8,390 nucleotides of DNA from assembly GCA_946886275.1 (NCBI GenBank), contig CAMPIH010000101.1:1-8390 (forward strand). Direction: 5' to 3'. The position numbers were made by a program, and so were the translations under genes. A model generated the notes under the pieces. It searched no databases. It saw only the letters and a list, made by a program, of their open reading frames with translations, and was not told the origin of the DNA. This DNA comes from an uncultured Sphingosinicella sp. GTDB taxonomy: Bacteria; Pseudomonadota; Alphaproteobacteria; Sphingomonadales; Sphingomonadaceae. This document shows, piece by piece, positions 6,165 to 8,390 of this stretch (position 1 is its first letter; each line of letters starts with the position of its first letter).

Positions 6165-6936
6165 CCTGATCGGGCTGTGTGCGCTTCTCGCGGGCTGCGA
6201 GGCGGAGCCGGAGTCTCGGCCCGCGCCGCCGACGGAGGTCGTCAGCGCGCCGCATTGCCAGAAGCACAGCTTCGAGGGCTCCGAATTTATTGCGTGCCGC
6301 TATGATTCCCGGCGCCACCGGATCGAGATGATCCTCGACGACGCGCAAGGGCGGTTGCGAAGCCTCGCCCGCCTCGAGGACCATCTCGGTCCGCGCGGCG
6401 ATCAGCTTCTCTTCGCGATGAACGGCGGCATGTATGACGAGGAGGGCCTTCCGATCGGGCTCTATGTCGAACGCGGACGTCGCCGCCACCGGCTCAATCT
6501 CAACAGCGGGACCGGCAATTTCCACCTCAAGCCGAATGGCGTCTTCGCCGTCGCCCGCGATGGCAGCGTCACGATCCGGGAAAGCGAAGAGTTCGACGGA
6601 CAAGCCTATTGGGCTACCCAGTCCGGGCCAATGCTGGTCATAGACGGCGAGCTTCACTCTGCCTTCCAGCCTGACGGCGAGTCCGTGCACGTCCGCAACG
6701 GCGTCGGGGTCGCCGATCCACACACCGCCTGGTTCGTCATCAGCGAAGGCGCGGTTTCGTTCGGGCGCTTCGCCCGTTTCTTTCTCGACGTCCTCGATTG
6801 TCCCGATGCCCTCTACCTCGACGGCGGCGTCTCGAGCTTGTGGGACCCCGGTGCCGGCCGTCAGGACCCTTATTCTTCGCTCGGGCCGATGATCGCCGTC
6901 TTCAGGCGCGAGCCCCGCCCCGCTGCAAAGCAATAA
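6145..6936 (+). CDS. Phosphodiester glycosidase (NAGPA-like) family lipoprotein
   Basis: This 263-residue protein begins with a clear lipoprotein signal, MAAIRFSLIGLCALLAGC, with lipobox LAGC and lipidated Cys18, so it should be anchored to a membrane facing the periplasm. The rest matches the bacterial phosphodiester glycosidase family (the domain of N-acetylglucosamine-1-phosphodiester alpha-N-acetylglucosaminidase): AMNGGMYD at 91-98 followed by PIGLYVERG, GNFHLKPNGVF at 124-134, ATQSGPML at 157-164, RNGVGV at 184-189, and YLDGGVSSL at 224-232. The bacterial substrate is unknown; a sugar phosphodiester in the envelope is a family-level inference. Cys38 and Cys51 could form a disulfide. The frame stays open far upstream, but only the ATG at 6145 starts the signal peptide. 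It lies inside the end of the SDR gene and has no good ribosome-binding site, which suggests coupled translation. Its TAA faces the GNAT gene 20 bases on. Confidence 0.9.
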   Translation: MAAIRFSLIGLCALLAGCEAEPESRPAPPTEVVSAPHCQKHSFEGSEFIACRYDSRRHRIEMILDDAQGRLRSLARLEDHLGPRGDQLLFAMNGGMYDEEGLPIGLYVERGRRRHRLNLNSGTGNFHLKPNGVFAVARDGSVTIRESEEFDGQAYWATQSGPMLVIDGELHSAFQPDGESVHVRNGVGVADPHTAWFVISEGAVSFGRFARFFLDVLDCPDALYLDGGVSSLWDPGAGRQDPYSSLGPMIAVFRREPRPAAKQ

Positions 6937-6956
6937 GCCTTTCGTCCATGCCCCGA

Positions 6957-7232
6957 TCAGGGCGCGAGAAGGTCGCGCTCCTCGGGATGCTTGTCGAGAT
7001 AATGGCTGACGAAGAGACAGACCGGAATCAACTTCAAGCCTTCTTGCCGAACCAGCTTAAGCGCACCGCCGATCAGCCGCTTGCCGATCCCTCGGCCTTC
7101 GATCGCTTCTGGCACGACGGTGTGGGTGAAGGTGACGATTCCGCCGGCGCGGCGATAAGCGGCGAAGGCCAGGGTTGCTTCGACCTCCAGCTCGAATCGC
7201 GACTCCGCCACATTGTCATAGACTTCGCTCAC
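6957..7232 (-). CDS. Small GNAT-type N-acetyltransferase (YjdJ-like)
   Basis: This 91-residue protein fits the short single-domain GNAT family typified by E. coli YjdJ. Such proteins keep the acetyl-CoA-binding core but are about half the length of ordinary GNATs, and their substrates are mostly unknown. Visible motifs are FTHTVVPEAIEGRGIGKRL at 35-53, with the acyl-CoA loop GRGIGKRL, and IPVCLFVSHYLDKHPE at 69-84. Most relatives read CPFV where this one has CLFV (Cys72, Leu73). The frame is open upstream as far as a TTG at 7304, but a GTG at 7232 has GGGGGA five bases before it and gives the usual family length. The gene follows folP by 75 bases on the same strand and converges with the lipoprotein gene. 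It may be co-transcribed with folP, although a hairpin lies between. Confidence 0.87.
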   Translation of the reverse strand: MSEVYDNVAESRFELEVEATLAFAAYRRAGGIVTFTHTVVPEAIEGRGIGKRLIGGALKLVRQEGLKLIPVCLFVSHYLDKHPEERDLLAP

Positions 7233-7237
7233 AACAT

Positions 7238-7243
7238 TCCCCC
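7238..7243 (-). promoter_or_regulatory. Ribosome-binding site that fixes the GTG start of the GNAT gene
   Basis: On the minus strand GGGGGA is followed by five bases and the GTG at 7232. No comparable purine run precedes the upstream TTG at 7304, so this site supports the shorter protein. An ATG lies between them, but in another frame. Confidence 0.6.
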
Positions 7244-7274
7244 AGATTGACTTTGCCGCCTCTGCCCGCTCCGC

Positions 7275-7294
7275 CCCGGTTCGCGCAAGCCGGG
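7275..7294 (-). other. Hairpin between folP and the GNAT gene, possible terminator or processing site
   Basis: CCCGGTT at 7275-7281 pairs with AGCCGGG at 7288-7294 (seven pairs including one G-T) around a six-base loop, 13 bases past the folP stop. No T-run follows on the minus strand, so it is not a canonical intrinsic terminator. It could act as a Rho-assisted end or as a stabilising stem. Confidence 0.35.
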
Positions 7295-7307
7295 CCCCAG
7301 CCAAGCG

Positions 7308-8390
7308 TCAGGACGGGGTCAAGGCACAGTCGCGAAGGCCGCGCCAGACCCTGAGCGCCTGAAGGGTTTCCGGCACGTCATGCACCCTCAGCAGCTGAAC
7401 GCCCTGCTCGACGGCCTTCAAAGCGAGCGCGATCGAGCCGCCGAGCCGCCGGTCCACCGGCGCCTCGTTCGAAAGCGCGCCGATCGTGCGCTTGCGGCTG
7501 GCGCCGAGCATGATCGGGCAACCGAGCCCGTGAAGCATCGCCAGTCCGTTCATCAGCTGGAGATTGTGCTGGACGTTCTTGCCGAAGCCGAAGCCGGGGT
7601 CGATGAGAATCCGCTCCCGGGCGATGCCGGCCTCGACCGCGGCCGCGATCCGAGCCTCGAGCCAGTCATAGACTTCGAACAGGACGGGACGATCATATCG
7701 GGGATCGTCCTGCATCGTCTCCGGACTGCCCTGATGGTGCATCAGCACGACCGCGCAGTCCGAACCGGCAACCACCGACGGCGAACGATCATCCCAGGTC
7801 AACGCCGAAACGTCGTTGATCATGGTCGCCCCCGCGGCGAGAGCCTGCTCCATCACCGCCGACTTGCGCGTATCCGCCGAGACGGCGACTCCGCCGCTTG
7901 CAAGCTGCTCGACGATCGGCAGGATTCGGGCCGCTTCATCCCCTTCCCAGACCGCTTTTGAACCGGGGCGGGTCGACTCGCCGCCGACGTCGATGATCGC
8001 AGCGCCCGCGGCCGCCATTTCGTGCCCGGCAGCGATCGCCCCGTCGCTGTCAGCATATTGGCCGCCGTCGGAAAAGCTGTCGGGAGTGGCATTGACGATT
8101 CCGACGACCTGCGGCTGATCGAATCGGATCGTGCGATGCCGCAGCGTCAGGGGCAGTCGTGGCGCCGTCAGGCGCGACCAGGCCGTCGCCACCTCCGGCG
8201 GCAGCTCCGCCAGGGATTCGACGAGATCCTCCACCGAGATGAGCTGGACCGACACCGATCCACCGTCATCGACCTTCACCAATTCGGCGGCGGAAAACCA
8301 GACAAGCCCCCCTGCCAATCGGGCAACCCGATCATCGAGGCCGAACGGCGCATCCACAAAGGCGGTCGGCCGGAGATAGACATGTTCAGC
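7308..8390 (-). CDS. folP: Dihydropteroate synthase, FolP (5' end beyond window)
   Basis: FolP condenses p-aminobenzoate with 6-hydroxymethyl-dihydropterin diphosphate to give dihydropteroate in cytoplasmic folate synthesis; it is the sulfonamide target. The signature NATPDSFSDGG is encoded at 8061-8093 and DVGGESTRPG at 7962-7991. These are followed by DTRKSAV, INDVSAL, MHHQGSPETMQ, DPGFGFGKNVQHN, GASRKRTIG and a final RVHDV, so every loop of the pterin-binding barrel is present. An extra segment of about 100 residues precedes the core, containing DAPFGLDDRVARLAGGL and a charged stretch; ordinary FolP proteins of about 280 residues lack it. A GTG at 8357 could start the protein, but the frame stays open to the right edge and reads AEHVYLRPTAFVDAPFG there. 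That looks like continued coding, so I place the true start just outside. At least 360 residues are visible. Confidence 0.95.
   Translation of the reverse strand, partial: AEHVYLRPTAFVDAPFGLDDRVARLAGGLVWFSAAELVKVDDGGSVSVQLISVEDLVESLAELPPEVATAWSRLTAPRLPLTLRHRTIRFDQPQVVGIVNATPDSFSDGGQYADSDGAIAAGHEMAAAGAAIIDVGGESTRPGSKAVWEGDEAARILPIVEQLASGGVAVSADTRKSAVMEQALAAGATMINDVSALTWDDRSPSVVAGSDCAVVLMHHQGSPETMQDDPRYDRPVLFEVYDWLEARIAAAVEAGIARERILIDPGFGFGKNVQHNLQLMNGLAMLHGLGCPIMLGASRKRTIGALSNEAPVDRRLGGSIALALKAVEQGVQLLRVHDVPETLQALRVWRGLRDCALTPS

Noticed and set aside
6139..6933. Minus-strand frame of 264 codons opposite the lipoprotein gene
   Set aside because: The plus strand carries a signal peptide, lipobox and conserved family motifs; the antisense frame has none.
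1..8390. Mobile element, CRISPR array, toxin-antitoxin or defence system
   Set aside because: No transposase, integrase, regularly spaced repeats, tRNA-flanked junction or nuclease/toxin gene pair is visible; the genes are housekeeping or envelope functions with uniform base composition.

Overview
This window looks like chromosomal housekeeping DNA from a GC-rich alphaproteobacterium, most likely a sphingomonad (Sphingomonadales). The reasons are the three-part (split) proton-translocating transhydrogenase of the PntAA/PntAB/PntB type, a tiny aa3-type cytochrome c oxidase subunit IV gene directly ahead of it, a DUF2171 protein, and a dihydropteroate synthase with a long N-terminal extension. 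The assignment to order is an inference from family resemblance and gene order; no rRNA or tRNA is present to test it. Gene density is very high and no gene-free stretch exceeds about 140 bases.

Left half, minus strand (positions 3729 down to 1). A DUF2171 protein gene is followed after about 105 bases by a tightly packed run: a 45-residue cytochrome oxidase subunit IV, pntAA (GTG start), a small probable exported protein with a lipobox-like signal, pntAB, and pntB. Junctions are overlaps or gaps of at most 14 bases (ATGA between pntAA and the small gene, 7 bases before pntAB, TGATG between pntAB and pntB), so these five genes are almost certainly one operon. PntAA, PntAB and PntB together form the inner-membrane enzyme that uses the proton gradient to move hydride from NADH to NADP+. 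The oxidase subunit belongs to the complex that builds that gradient. pntB runs off the left edge and lacks only its last few residues.

Middle, plus strand (3868-6936). Divergent from the DUF2171 gene is a complete NtrC-type sigma-54-dependent response regulator without a visible partner kinase. It is followed by a short-chain dehydrogenase/reductase whose 3' end overlaps by 20 bases a lipoprotein of the phosphodiester glycosidase (NAGPA-like) family.

Right end, minus strand (8390 down to 6957). folP (dihydropteroate synthase, folate synthesis) enters from the right edge, with its start probably just outside the window. After 75 bases containing a hairpin comes a small YjdJ-type GNAT acetyltransferase. 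This unit converges on the lipoprotein gene with only 20 bases between stop codons.

I found no mobile element, CRISPR array, RNA gene or defence-like cluster. The most interesting items are modest: the unrecognised exported protein embedded in the transhydrogenase operon, the oxidase subunit heading that operon, and the overlapping dehydrogenase/lipoprotein pair.
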